DNA from: an uncultured Alistipes sp.
GTDB lineage: Bacteria; Bacteroidota; Bacteroidia; Bacteroidales; Rikenellaceae
NCBI GenBank assembly: GCA_900541585.1
Contig: UQKD01000004.1
Coordinates: forward strand, 1-64,000
Direction: 5' to 3'
DNA: 64,000 nt
The first letter of the stretch is position 1; every line of letters begins with the position of its first letter. The position numbers and the translations under genes are program-made. Positions 36,971 to 45,690 of the stretch are shown here, piece by piece. The notes beneath the pieces are model-generated. The model was not told the origin of the DNA. It worked only from the letters and a program-made list of their open reading frames with translations, and did not search any database.

Positions 36971-38038
36971 ATGACGATCTCCAGCAACAGATTCACAAAC
37001 ACGCTTTTACCGGTGATTTTCACCGTGCTCGCCGGCTTCGCGGCGTGCAGTTCGGACGACGACGCCCCCGAACCGCCGAAACCCTCCGGCTACGACATCT
37101 ACACGGCGGGCTACACCACGCCCGCATCGAAGGCCGTCGCGACGGTCTGGAAAAACGGACAGCAGCTCTACACGCTCACCGACGGCACGAACGACGCCTG
37201 GGCCTACGCGGTCTGCGTCTCGGGCGGCACGGTCTATGCCGCCGGCTACGAACGGCAGGGCGACCGGATCGTGGCGAAGGTCTGGGAAAACGGCACGCTG
37301 AAATACACCCCTGGCAGCCCCGGCGCCGATTCCTACGCTTACTCGGTCTTCGCCGCAAACGGCAGCCTCTACACGGCCGGGAGCGAGGAGAACGACGGGG
37401 CCTTGACGGCGAAAATCTGGAAAGACGGCGATGCGCTCTACGCCTATTCGGTCAGTCCGGCCATCTCGCAGGCCCGGTCGGTCGCCGTCTCGGGCGGCGA
37501 CATCTACGCCGCAGGCAGCCTGCAGAGCGGGTTCACGAAACCGCTCGCCGTGGTCTGGAAAAACGACAAGGCGCACTACACGCTCTCCGACGGGGAGACC
37601 GCCGCCGGGGTGAACGCCCTCTGCCTTTCGGGCAGGACGCTCTACACCGCAGGCCACTCGGGCGGCGCCGCGGTGGTCTGGAAGGACAGGGAGCTGTTCT
37701 ACGCCCTGACCGACGGCAGTTCCTACGCCGAGGCCACCGCCGTCTGCCGGTTCGGAAACACGCTCTACACGGCGGGCTACTACACCGACGGCTTCGAGGA
37801 GGAGGGCGTCGTCTGGAAGGAGGGGCAGGAGCTGTTCGACCTCTCCGACGGCACGGGCAGCGGTTCGATGCCCTATTCGGTCGCCGTCTGCTACGACGAC
37901 ATATTCACCGCCGGAACGATTTTCGGCACGACGCGGACCGCCGTCGTGTGGCACGGCGACGAGATCCGCTACACGCTCTCCGACGGCACGGGCCACAGCG
38001 AAGCCTACTCGATGTGCGTCGTCCCGCTCTACGACTGA
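36971..38038 (+). CDS. lipoprotein with seven tandem repeats, probable beta-propeller
   Basis: A 355-residue protein. The signal peptide ends AGFAA before Cys, followed by SSDDDAPEPPKP, a surface-export-like linker. The rest is seven repeats of 41-47 residues with the pattern [LIV]YTAG...AVVWKNG..LYTLSDGT..A.AYSV.VSGG. Seven repeats of this length suggest a seven-bladed propeller; that is inference. No catalytic motif is visible. The start is ATG 36971 because the signal peptide begins there. Function unknown; binding of a glycan or protein outside the cell is possible. Confidence 0.8.
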   Translation: MTISSNRFTNTLLPVIFTVLAGFAACSSDDDAPEPPKPSGYDIYTAGYTTPASKAVATVWKNGQQLYTLTDGTNDAWAYAVCVSGGTVYAAGYERQGDRIVAKVWENGTLKYTPGSPGADSYAYSVFAANGSLYTAGSEENDGALTAKIWKDGDALYAYSVSPAISQARSVAVSGGDIYAAGSLQSGFTKPLAVVWKNDKAHYTLSDGETAAGVNALCLSGRTLYTAGHSGGAAVVWKDRELFYALTDGSSYAEATAVCRFGNTLYTAGYYTDGFEEEGVVWKEGQELFDLSDGTGSGSMPYSVAVCYDDIFTAGTIFGTTRTAVVWHGDEIRYTLSDGTGHSEAYSMCVVPLYD

Positions 38039-38057
38039 CACATTCCGCAAAACGGGG

Positions 38058-38095
38058 AAAAGGGGGCGCGGCCGAATGGCCGCACCCCCTTTTCC
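38058..38095. terminator. bidirectional terminator between convergent lipoprotein genes
   Basis: AAAAGGGGG and CCCCCTTTT flank an inner GCGGCC/GGCCGC stem with a GAAT loop and one unpaired base on each side. A and T runs on both flanks fit use by both genes. Confidence 0.75.
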
Positions 38096-38113
38096 ATACA
38101 ACCGCACTGCCCG

Positions 38114-38677
38114 TCATCGGGCGATCCGGACGATCCACGCGTCGTAATAACCCTCGCCGTGCGCCACGCCGTCGACACGGATCGGACTGTGCACCTCCGC
38201 CTCGTAAATGCGCTCTTTCCGGTTTTTCTTCCAGACCACATAAAGATCGAACTCCACCTTCGTGGAGGTCCCGTCGCCCCAGTCGACCACGAACGACTGT
38301 CCTTTCAGGTCGTCCGTCGGATCGAACTCGCCGAAGGCAAGGTGATAGCCCTTGATCCTGTCGTACTCATTCGCCCCTTCGAGCCGCAGCGCCAGCGGCC
38401 GCGGCATCGTGGCCCGCGTCATCGGAACCGGCCGGACATCGGTCGTCACTTCATAACGCTTCCCGTCATACGTCACGGCAATGGGTTGGCCGAGAATCGT
38501 ACCGGCCTCATCGGGATCGAGCAGGTTCACGCCCGTCGCGGCGTCGGAAACGAAAAAACAGACCGAAGGATTCACGAAATCATAGATCGGCATCTCGTAT
38601 TCCACCTCCTCCGAACAGCCGGAGAGCGCACCCAGCGCCAGCGGCACACACAGCAAACAAAGTCGAAATTTACACAT
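38114..38677 (-). CDS. hypothetical lipoprotein
   Basis: A 187-residue protein with a signal peptide ending LGALSG before Cys22. The mature part is mostly beta strands and contains [20 protein letters not shown], which resembles a PKD-like strand pair, but the match is weak. ATG 38677 is preferred; ATG 38701 is in frame and would add eight residues. It is convergent to the repeat lipoprotein and divergent from leuS. I do not recognise the family. Confidence 0.65.
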   Translation of the reverse strand: MCKFRLCLLCVPLALGALSGCSEEVEYEMPIYDFVNPSVCFFVSDAATGVNLLDPDEAGTILGQPIAVTYDGKRYEVTTDVRPVPMTRATMPRPLALRLEGANEYDRIKGYHLAFGEFDPTDDLKGQSFVVDWGDGTSTKVEFDLYVVWKKNRKERIYEAEVHSPIRVDGVAHGEGYYDAWIVRIAR

Positions 38678-38736
38678 CAGCCCACAATTTAAATCCCACA
38701 AAAGCCACTCCCGGATAAAGATACGTTTTTTTTCCT

Positions 38737-38744
38737 ATCTTTGC
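38737..38744 (+). promoter_or_regulatory. -7 box of leuS
   Basis: TATCTTTG matches the -7 consensus and lies 30 bases before the leuS ATG. I see no clear -33 element. Confidence 0.5.
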
Positions 38745-38774
38745 GGGAAAATCCGCAACAAAATTACACGAGAT

Positions 38775-41531
38775 ATGGAGTACAATTTCAAGGAGATCGA
38801 GGCCAAATGGCAAAGCCGCTGGAAGGCGGACAAAACCTACAAGGTGGAGACGGACCCCTCGCGGCCCAAATTCTACGTGCTGGACATGTTCCCCTACCCC
38901 TCGGGAGCGGGCCTGCACGTCGGCCACCCACTGGGCTACATCGCCTCGGACATCTACTCGCGCTACAAGCGCCTCAAGGGATTCAACGTCCTCCACCCGA
39001 TGGGTTACGACGCCTTCGGCCTTCCCGCCGAGCAGTATGCGATCCAGACCGGACAGCACCCGGCCGTGACCACCGAGCAGAACATCGCCCGCTACCGCGA
39101 GCAGCTGGACAAGATCGGATTCTCGTTCGACTGGGACCGCGAGGTGCGCACGTGCGACCCCGGCTACTACAAGTGGACGCAGTGGGCGTTCCTCAAAATG
39201 TTCTCCTCCTACTACTGCAAGGACGAGCAGCGGGCGCGCCCGATTGCGGAACTCGTCGCCGCGTTCGAAAAGAACGGCACCGAGGGGCTGAACGCCGCCT
39301 GCACGACCGAGATGCACTTCACGGCCGCCGAATGGAACGCCATGAGCGAGCAGGAGAAGGAACGGATCCTCCAGAACTACCGCCTCGCCTTCCGCGCCGA
39401 CACGATGGTTAACTGGTGTCCGAAACTGGGAACCGTGCTGGCCAACGACGAAGTGCACGACGGACTTTCGGTCCGCGGCGGCTATCCGGTCGAGCAGAAG
39501 CGCATGAAACAATGGCTTCTGCGCGTGACCGCCTACGCCCAGCGGATGCTCGACGGGCTGGACAAACTCGAATGGAGCGACTCGCTGAAGGAGATCCAGC
39601 GCAACTGGATCGGCCGTTCGGAGGGTGCGCAGGTTTTCTTCGACATCCGGGATTCGGAGAAGAAACTGGAGATCTTCACCACCCGTCCCGACACGATCTT
39701 CGGCGTGACGTTCATGGTCATCGCCCCCGAGCACGAGTGGGTCGGCTCTCTGACGACGCCCGAAAACAAGGCCGCCGTCGAGGAGTACATCTGCCAGACC
39801 AAGAAACGCTCGGAGCGCGACCGCATCGCCGACACGAAGCGTGTAAGCGGCGTTGCGACAGGATCATACGCCATCAACCCCTTCACACACAAGGCCATTC
39901 CGATCTACATTTCCGACTACGTGCTGGCGGGCTACGGAACGGGGGCCATCATGGCCGTTCCGGCGCACGACTCGCGCGACTGGGCCTTCGCGCGGCACTT
40001 CGGGCTGGAGATCGTTCCGGTGGTCGAGGGCGGCGACATCGAGAAAGAATCGTACGACGCCAAATCGGGGAAAGTGATCAACTCGGATTTCCTCAACGGC
40101 ATGGATGTAAAGGAGGCGATTCAGACGATGTTCGCCGAAGTCGAGAAGCGCGGACTGGGCAAAAAGCTCGTCAACTACCGCCTGCGCGACGCCATCTTCT
40201 CGCGCCAGCGCTACTGGGGAGAGCCGTTCCCGATCTACTACAAGGACGACACGGCCTATCCGCTGGCGGAAGACAAACTGCCGCTGGAACTGCCTCCTAT
40301 CGCGGATTTCGGCCCCACGGCCGAGGGCGAACCGCCCCTGGCCCGCGTCAAGGAATGGGCGACGCCCGAGGGTTACCCCTACGAACTGTCGACGATGCCC
40401 GGATTCGCCGGATCGTCGGCCTACTACCTCCGTTACATGGACCCGCACAACGACAAGGCGCTCGTCGGGAAAGAGGCGGACGAGTACTGGCGCAGCGTCG
40501 ACCTCTACGTGGGCGGCATCGAGCACGCCACGGGCCACCTGATGTACTCGCGCTTCTGGAACATGTTCCTCTACGATCTGGGCTGCGTCTGCGAGGAGGA
40601 GCCGTTCCGCAAACTCGTCAACCAGGGCATGATCCAGGGCCGTTCGAACTTCGTCTACCGCATCGTGGGGACCAACAAGTTCGTGTCGCTGGGCCTCAAG
40701 GACCAATACGAGACGCAGGCGCTCTACGTCGACGTGAACATCGTGAAGAACGACCTCCTCGACCTCGACGCCTTTCGCGCGTGGATGCCCGAGTATAAGG
40801 ACGCCGAGTTCATCCTCGAAGACGGCAAATATGTCTGCGGCTGGGCCATCGAGAAGATGTCGAAGTCGTTCTACAACGTCGTCAACCCCGACTACATCGT
40901 CGACAACTACGGCGCCGACACGCTGCGCATGTACGAGATGTTCCTCGGGCCGCTCGAGCAGTCGAAACCCTGGGACACGAACGGCATCGACGGCGTGCAC
41001 AAGTTCCTGCGCCGCTTCTGGCGGCTGTTCTTCGACCGCGACGGGCAGCTGTGCGTCACGGACGAAAAGGCGACCGAACAGGAACTGCGCACCCTGCACA
41101 AGACTATCAAAAAGGTCTCCGAGGACATCGAGAACTTCTCGTTCAACACCTCCGTCGCGGCCTTCATGATCTGCCTCAACGAGCTGGGCGAGTGTTCGAA
41201 GCGCGAAGTGCTCGAACCGCTGACCGTACTGCTCGCCCCCTTCGCCCCGCACATCGCCGAGGAGCTGTGGACCGCGCTCGGACACACCGGCTCGGTCTGC
41301 ACGGCCGCCTATCCGGTCTGCGACGAGAAGCACCTCGTGCAGAACTCGTTCGAATACCCCGTGTCGGTCAACGGCAAGCTCCGCTTCAAGAAAGAGTACG
41401 CCGCCTCGATGACGCCCGCCGAGATCCAGGCCGACGTCGTCACGGCCCCCGAGGCGCAGAAATGGCTCGAAGGCAAAGCCCCGAAAAAGATCATCGTCGT
41501 GCCGGGCAAGATCATAAACATCGTGATCTGA
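38775..41531 (+). CDS. leuS: leucyl-tRNA synthetase
   Basis: A 918-residue class I synthetase. The HIGH motif reads HVGH (residues 48-51) within [22 protein letters not shown] is exact, near residue 695. The CP1 editing domain (about 225-420) carries [19 protein letters not shown], whose Thr-rich segment hydrolyses mischarged tRNA. It is some 50 residues longer than E. coli LeuRS because of an insertion after [12 protein letters not shown], as in other members of this phylum. Next gene 26 bases downstream. Confidence 0.97.
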   Translation: MEYNFKEIEAKWQSRWKADKTYKVETDPSRPKFYVLDMFPYPSGAGLHVGHPLGYIASDIYSRYKRLKGFNVLHPMGYDAFGLPAEQYAIQTGQHPAVTTEQNIARYREQLDKIGFSFDWDREVRTCDPGYYKWTQWAFLKMFSSYYCKDEQRARPIAELVAAFEKNGTEGLNAACTTEMHFTAAEWNAMSEQEKERILQNYRLAFRADTMVNWCPKLGTVLANDEVHDGLSVRGGYPVEQKRMKQWLLRVTAYAQRMLDGLDKLEWSDSLKEIQRNWIGRSEGAQVFFDIRDSEKKLEIFTTRPDTIFGVTFMVIAPEHEWVGSLTTPENKAAVEEYICQTKKRSERDRIADTKRVSGVATGSYAINPFTHKAIPIYISDYVLAGYGTGAIMAVPAHDSRDWAFARHFGLEIVPVVEGGDIEKESYDAKSGKVINSDFLNGMDVKEAIQTMFAEVEKRGLGKKLVNYRLRDAIFSRQRYWGEPFPIYYKDDTAYPLAEDKLPLELPPIADFGPTAEGEPPLARVKEWATPEGYPYELSTMPGFAGSSAYYLRYMDPHNDKALVGKEADEYWRSVDLYVGGIEHATGHLMYSRFWNMFLYDLGCVCEEEPFRKLVNQGMIQGRSNFVYRIVGTNKFVSLGLKDQYETQALYVDVNIVKNDLLDLDAFRAWMPEYKDAEFILEDGKYVCGWAIEKMSKSFYNVVNPDYIVDNYGADTLRMYEMFLGPLEQSKPWDTNGIDGVHKFLRRFWRLFFDRDGQLCVTDEKATEQELRTLHKTIKKVSEDIENFSFNTSVAAFMICLNELGECSKREVLEPLTVLLAPFAPHIAEELWTALGHTGSVCTAAYPVCDEKHLVQNSFEYPVSVNGKLRFKKEYAASMTPAEIQADVVTAPEAQKWLEGKAPKKIIVVPGKIINIVI

Positions 41532-41557
41532 CACTCGCCACACTTAAATTCCGATTT

Positions 41558-42433
41558 ATGAAACGCACCCTATCACTTATCGCAACACTCCTGCTTATGA
41601 CCGCAACAGTATCGGCACAGGATTACGGACAGGCCGCGACCCTCAAGATCTGGGACAACACGACCGCGCCCCACAGCAACGGCATCACGACGCCGGAAAC
41701 GGAAAAAGAACCCAACCGCGTTCGGAACACCTCCGAAGCGGTCCTCTACATCTTCCCGGCCGACAAGGCCAAGGCCACCGGCCAGGCCGTGGTCATCTGC
41801 CCGGGCGGCGGCTACGGCATGCTGGCCATGGACCACGAGGGCTACGAGATGGCCCGCTGGTTTGCCGCCAACGGCATCACGGGCGCCGTGCTGAAATACC
41901 GGATGCCCAACCACCATCCCGAAGTGCCGCTGGAGGACGCCGTACAGGCCCTGCGCATCATGGCGGGACTCGAAGCGGGCGCCACGGGCTACACGGCCGA
42001 CAAAGTGGGCATCGTAGGCTCCTCGGCCGGCGGCCACCTCGCGGCGATGGCCTCGACGATCGGCAGTTTCAAACCGGCCTTCTCGGTCCTCTTCTACCCG
42101 GTCATCACGGCCGTGCAGGGCAAACGCCACCAGGGATCGTTCATCAACCTGCTGAGCGAGGAGCGCACCCCCGAGCAGGACGCGGCCTACTCGCTGGAGA
42201 GCCGCGTGACGGCCGACACCCCGCCCGCCATCCTGCTGCTCTCGGACGACGACAAGGCGGTTCCGCCCGTCAACAGCACGCTCTACTACAACGCCCTGAA
42301 GGCGCACGGCATCGAGGCTTCGATGCACATTTACCCTTCGGGCGGCCACGGCTGGGGCATCCGCGACAGCTTCCGCTACAAGGAGCAGTGGCAGGACGCC
42401 GTGCTGGACTGGCTCCGCCGGATCAACAGATAG
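41558..42433 (+). CDS. secreted alpha/beta-hydrolase (BD-FAE/esterase-like)
   Basis: A 291-residue exported protein with a signal peptide (about residues 1-20, ending VSAQ). The alpha/beta-hydrolase triad is readable: Ser in GIVGSSAGGHLAAM, Asp in LLSDDDKAVPP and His in YPSGGHGWGI. CPGGGYGMLAMDHEG forms the oxyanion region, HGGG-like. These are features of feruloyl/acetylxylan esterase relatives, so a carbohydrate ester is a reasonable guess. It starts 26 bases after leuS and ends in a terminator. Confidence 0.87.
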   Translation: MKRTLSLIATLLLMTATVSAQDYGQAATLKIWDNTTAPHSNGITTPETEKEPNRVRNTSEAVLYIFPADKAKATGQAVVICPGGGYGMLAMDHEGYEMARWFAANGITGAVLKYRMPNHHPEVPLEDAVQALRIMAGLEAGATGYTADKVGIVGSSAGGHLAAMASTIGSFKPAFSVLFYPVITAVQGKRHQGSFINLLSEERTPEQDAAYSLESRVTADTPPAILLLSDDDKAVPPVNSTLYYNALKAHGIEASMHIYPSGGHGWGIRDSFRYKEQWQDAVLDWLRRINR

Positions 42434-42465
42434 GCCGGGCACGAACCGCGCCCCGGCAACCGCAT

Positions 42466-42509
42466 ACCGGAGGGAATCCCGCGCCAGGGGTTCCCTCGGT
42501 CGGTTTTTT
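42466..42509 (+). terminator. terminator after the esterase gene
   Basis: An imperfect G+C-rich stem (ACCGGAGGGAATCCC with GGGGTTCCCTCGGT) is followed by CGGTTTTTTC. Confidence 0.7.
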
Positions 42510-42520
42510 CGGCCCGCGCA

Positions 42521-42550
42521 TTGCCGTTTGCCGATTATTGCGTATCTTTA
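42521..42550 (+). promoter_or_regulatory. promoter of prfA
   Basis: TTG at 42521-42523 and TATCTTTA at 42543-42550 are 19 bases apart, 20 bases before the prfA ATG. The last base of the -7 box is off consensus. Confidence 0.55.
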
Positions 42551-42569
42551 CGGCCAAAATAAAACACTT

Positions 42570-43655
42570 ATGGCAGACAATACCATATTGAACCGCCTGG
42601 ACGGTCTGAAACTCAAATACGAGGAGACGGGACAGAAACTCACCGACCCCGAAGTGATCGCCGACGTCAAGCAGTTCATCCAGCTGACCAAGGAATACAA
42701 GGAGCTGGAGCCGATCATCGAGACCTCGGAGCGCTACCGCACGGCCGTCGCCAACCTCGCCGAAGCCAAAGACACGTTCTCCAACGACAAGGACGAGGAG
42801 ATGCGCGAAATGGCCCGCGAGATGATCGCCGAACTGGAGCCCCAGCTCGCGCAGATGGAGGAGGAGATCAAGCTGCTGCTGATTCCCAAGGACCCGCAGG
42901 ACTCGAAAAACGCCATCGTGGAGATCCGCGGCGGCACGGGCGGCGACGAGGCGGCGATCTTCGCCGGCGACCTGCTGCGCATGTACACCAAATACATCGA
43001 GTCGAAAGGCTGGCGCTACGAAATCACCTCGTCGTCGGACGGCGCCGCGGGCGGCTTCAAGGAGGTGGTGCTGAAAGTATCGGGACAGAACGTCTACGGG
43101 ACGCTCAAATACGAGTCGGGCGTGCACCGCGTGCAGCGCGTGCCCCAGACCGAGACGCAGGGCCGCGTGCATACTTCGGCCGCCTCGGTCGCCGTGCTTC
43201 CCGAGGCCGAGGAGTTCGACGTCGAGATCTCGATGAACGACATCCGCAAGGACATCTTCTGCGCCAGCGGTCCCGGCGGACAGTCGGTCAACACGACCTA
43301 TTCGGCCATCCGCCTGACACACATCCCCACGGGCATCGTCGTGCAGTGCCAGGACCAGAAATCGCAGCTGAAGAACTTCGACAAGGCTTTCGAGGAGCTG
43401 CGCACGCGCGTCTTCAACCTCGAATATTCGAAGTACCTCGACGAAATCGCCTCGAAGCGCAAAACAATGGTCTCGACAGGCGACCGTTCGGCCAAAATCC
43501 GCACCTACAACTACCCGCAGGGGCGTATCACCGACCACCGCATCAACTATACGATCTACAACCTCGCGGCCTTCATGGACGGCGACATCCAGGACTGCAT
43601 CGACCACCTGATCGTGGCCGAGAACGCCGAGCGCCTCAAGGAGAGCGAACTTTAG
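42570..43655 (+). CDS. prfA: peptide chain release factor 1
   Basis: A 361-residue factor that reads UAA and UAG. The GGQ motif is in SGPGGQSVNTTYSAIR near residue 236. The codon-recognition loop reads PQTETQGRVHTSAA, a P-x-T tripeptide typical of RF1, not the SPF of RF2. There is no frameshift site. Start MADNTILNRL at ATG 42570 lies 20 bases after the promoter. Confidence 0.97.
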   Translation: MADNTILNRLDGLKLKYEETGQKLTDPEVIADVKQFIQLTKEYKELEPIIETSERYRTAVANLAEAKDTFSNDKDEEMREMAREMIAELEPQLAQMEEEIKLLLIPKDPQDSKNAIVEIRGGTGGDEAAIFAGDLLRMYTKYIESKGWRYEITSSSDGAAGGFKEVVLKVSGQNVYGTLKYESGVHRVQRVPQTETQGRVHTSAASVAVLPEAEEFDVEISMNDIRKDIFCASGPGGQSVNTTYSAIRLTHIPTGIVVQCQDQKSQLKNFDKAFEELRTRVFNLEYSKYLDEIASKRKTMVSTGDRSAKIRTYNYPQGRITDHRINYTIYNLAAFMDGDIQDCIDHLIVAENAERLKESEL

Positions 43656-43781
43656 CCGTTTAAGAAACGGCTTTCAGGGGGCAAAGGCAGGATTTCGGGT
43701 TTCCGACCCGAATTCGACCCCGGACCGCTTAAGAAGCCGCTTTGGGCGATGGCAGACCGAGATGCTTTCGAGGCAAATTCG
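43655..43781. repeat. two-copy imperfect direct repeat after prfA
   Basis: Copies at 43655-43716 and 43724-43781 share CCGyTTAAGAA, GGCAG and AATTCG. Each begins with a small hairpin whose loop is AAG (CCGTTT/AAACGG and GCTT/AAGC). It has no ORF and fills the gap between prfA and the MGMT-like gene. Confidence 0.55.
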
Positions 43782-43811
43782 CGCTGCCTACCTTAATAAA
43801 TTGAAAACGCG

Positions 43812-44114
43812 ATGAAGATTCCCGCCGATTTCGACGCCGAGATCTGGAGCGTCGTCGCCGAGATTCCCGCAGGACGGGTCGCAACCTACGGGCAGCTGGC
43901 CCGGCTGGTCGGCATGCCCGGCTATGCGCGCCGCGCGGGACGGGCGATGGCCGCGGCTCCGGAGGGACTCCCCTGCCACCGGGTCGTCAACAGCCAGGGC
44001 CGCACCGCACCCGGATGGACCCGGCAGCGGGAGCTGCTCGAAGCGGAAGGCGTCCTCTTCCGGGCCAACGGCTGCGTGGACCTTTCGGCCTCGGGCTGGG
44101 AGGAGATCGGATAG
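43812..44114 (+). CDS. stand-alone MGMT-type DNA-binding domain protein
   Basis: A 100-residue protein that matches only the C-terminal domain of O6-alkylguanine-DNA alkyltransferases. EIPAGRVATYGQLARLVG is the helix-turn-helix and RAGRAMAAAPEGLPCHRVV the active-site region with the reactive Cys in PCHRV. Alkyltransferase-like (Atl) proteins of this size usually have Trp in place of Cys, so this one may be an active short transferase or an Atl relative that keeps Cys. The N-terminal domain of full Ogt is absent. Confidence 0.85.
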   Translation: MKIPADFDAEIWSVVAEIPAGRVATYGQLARLVGMPGYARRAGRAMAAAPEGLPCHRVVNSQGRTAPGWTRQRELLEAEGVLFRANGCVDLSASGWEEIG

Positions 44115-44167
44115 CCCGAGGGCAATATCCCGCCCCGGCCGGCCGTTTTGCAAAAAAAGATTACGGT

Positions 44168-44716
44168 ATGAAACGATACGCACTGTTCCTATACGCCCTG
44201 CTTCTCGCCGCAGCCGTCCGGGCCGCGACGCCCAAGCCGCAGCCCCTGTACATCGTCAACGGCAAGGAGACGACCGAGATACGCTCGATTCCGCCCGAGG
44301 ACATCGAGAACGTCGAGATGCTCCCCGCCGACGAGGAGACCATCGCCCGCTACGGCCAGCGGGCCGCACACGGCGTGATGCTCATCACGCTGCGCTACGA
44401 CCGGCCGGCCGCCTTCCCCGCGGACTCCACATTCGGCAGCTACATCGCCCGGCAGGTGCGCTGGGACGAGAGCGAACCCACGGCGCGCGTGGTGCTGCGC
44501 TACAAGATCACGCCCGAAGGCGAGATCGTCGTCCAGCAGGAGCTCGAATCGACCGACAACCGCCTCAAACGGCGCGTGCTGAAAGCCGTGGCGGAGGCTC
44601 CGCGCTGGCGTCCGGCGCAGAAGAACGGCGCACCCGTCGAAAGCGAGGGCGTGTTGAGCATCCAGCTTCCCGAAGGCCGGCGCATGCCGCGGCAGGCCGA
44701 ACTGGTGATCCGCTGA
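44168..44716 (+). CDS. small exported protein with plug-like and TonB C-terminal-like segments
   Basis: A 182-residue exported protein (signal peptide about residues 1-20). Residues 26-78 resemble a TonB-receptor plug core: PLYIVNGKETTEIRSIPPED, IENVEMLPAD and YGQRAAHGVMLIT. Residues of about 95-165 resemble the TonB C-terminal domain: VVLRYKITPEGEIVVQQELE, RRVLKAVAEAPRWRPAQ and GVLSIQLPE. Both similarities are by eye. The combination suggests a TonB-system accessory, but no membrane anchor for energy transfer is visible beyond the signal peptide. Confidence 0.65.
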   Translation: MKRYALFLYALLLAAAVRAATPKPQPLYIVNGKETTEIRSIPPEDIENVEMLPADEETIARYGQRAAHGVMLITLRYDRPAAFPADSTFGSYIARQVRWDESEPTARVVLRYKITPEGEIVVQQELESTDNRLKRRVLKAVAEAPRWRPAQKNGAPVESEGVLSIQLPEGRRMPRQAELVIR

Positions 44717-44775
44717 CAACTCCCGCCGAAAACCCGCAAAACCCCATCCGCAAAAGCCCTGAAAAACCCCGAAAC

Positions 44776-45690
44776 GTGAAAACCAACTCCCTCTCCGCCT
44801 GGATTCTGGCCGTCAGACCGTACAGCCTCGGCAACTCCGTCATCCTCGTCCTGATCGGCTCCGCACTGGCCTGGACCGACCACGGGTTCCATTGGCTTCC
44901 GGCCGTGCTGTGCCTCGCGTTCGCCCTGCTGATGCAGTGCACGGCCAACCTGGTGAACGACCTCTGGGACTTTCTCAAAGGAGCCGACCAGCCCGACCGG
45001 CTGGGTCCCGACCGCGCCTTCGCCAAAGGGTACATCACCCTCCGGGCCATGAAGGCGGGCATTGCGGGATTCACCCTCGCGGCCTGCGCCGCGGGCGTCG
45101 CGCTGCTCGTCTGGGCGCTTCATGCGGGCGTGCTCCGCTACGGAGGCTGGGAACTCGTCGCCGCAGGCGCCGCCTGCATCATCTTCGCCTGGTTCTACAC
45201 CGCAGGGCCTTACCCGCTGGCTTACCACGGACTGGGCGACGCCGCGGTCATCCTCTTTTTCGGGCTGGTCCCCGTGGGATTCACCTATTACATCCAGACC
45301 GGAGCGTGGACCCGGGAGGTCCTCGTCGCCGCGCTGGCCTGCGGCCTTGTGATCGACACCATGCTCATGGTCAACAACTTCCGCGACCGCGAGGAGGACG
45401 CCCGCTGCAACAAGCGCACGATCGTCGTCTGCCTCGGGGCAGGTGTCGGCCGCTGGGGTTATCTCGTCCTGGGGGCCGCGGCCGTCGTGCTGTGTCTCTC
45501 GCTGCTCTTCACAGGCCGCACGTGGGCCGCCCTGCTGCCCCTGCCCTACCTCGCCGCACATATCGCCACATGGCGCAAGATGGTGCGCATCGACCACGGC
45601 GACGCGCTGAACGTCTGTCTCGGGGAGACCGCGCGCAACATCCTGCTGTTCGGAGCCTTGTTCACTCTCGGAATCCTGCTGGGCCGATGA
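44776..45690 (+). CDS. menA: 1,4-dihydroxy-2-naphthoate polyprenyltransferase
   Basis: A 304-residue membrane prenyltransferase of the UbiA family. The two Asp-rich motifs are NLVNDLWDFLKGADQPDRLG and MVNNFRDREEDARCNKRT, which bind the prenyl diphosphate through Mg. Eight or nine membrane segments are visible. It attaches the polyprenyl chain to DHNA, the step before ubiE (2.5-3.3 kb here). The start is GTG 44776, the only start close to the conserved WILAVRPYSLGNSV. Its stop overlaps xseA by four bases. Confidence 0.92.
   Translation: MKTNSLSAWILAVRPYSLGNSVILVLIGSALAWTDHGFHWLPAVLCLAFALLMQCTANLVNDLWDFLKGADQPDRLGPDRAFAKGYITLRAMKAGIAGFTLAACAAGVALLVWALHAGVLRYGGWELVAAGAACIIFAWFYTAGPYPLAYHGLGDAAVILFFGLVPVGFTYYIQTGAWTREVLVAALACGLVIDTMLMVNNFRDREEDARCNKRTIVVCLGAGVGRWGYLVLGAAAVVLCLSLLFTGRTWAALLPLPYLAAHIATWRKMVRIDHGDALNVCLGETARNILLFGALFTLGILLGR

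Noticed and set aside
43660..43690. Hairpin after prfA as a rho-independent terminator
   Set aside because: The stem is short and not followed by a T run; it is better explained as part of the duplicated unit.
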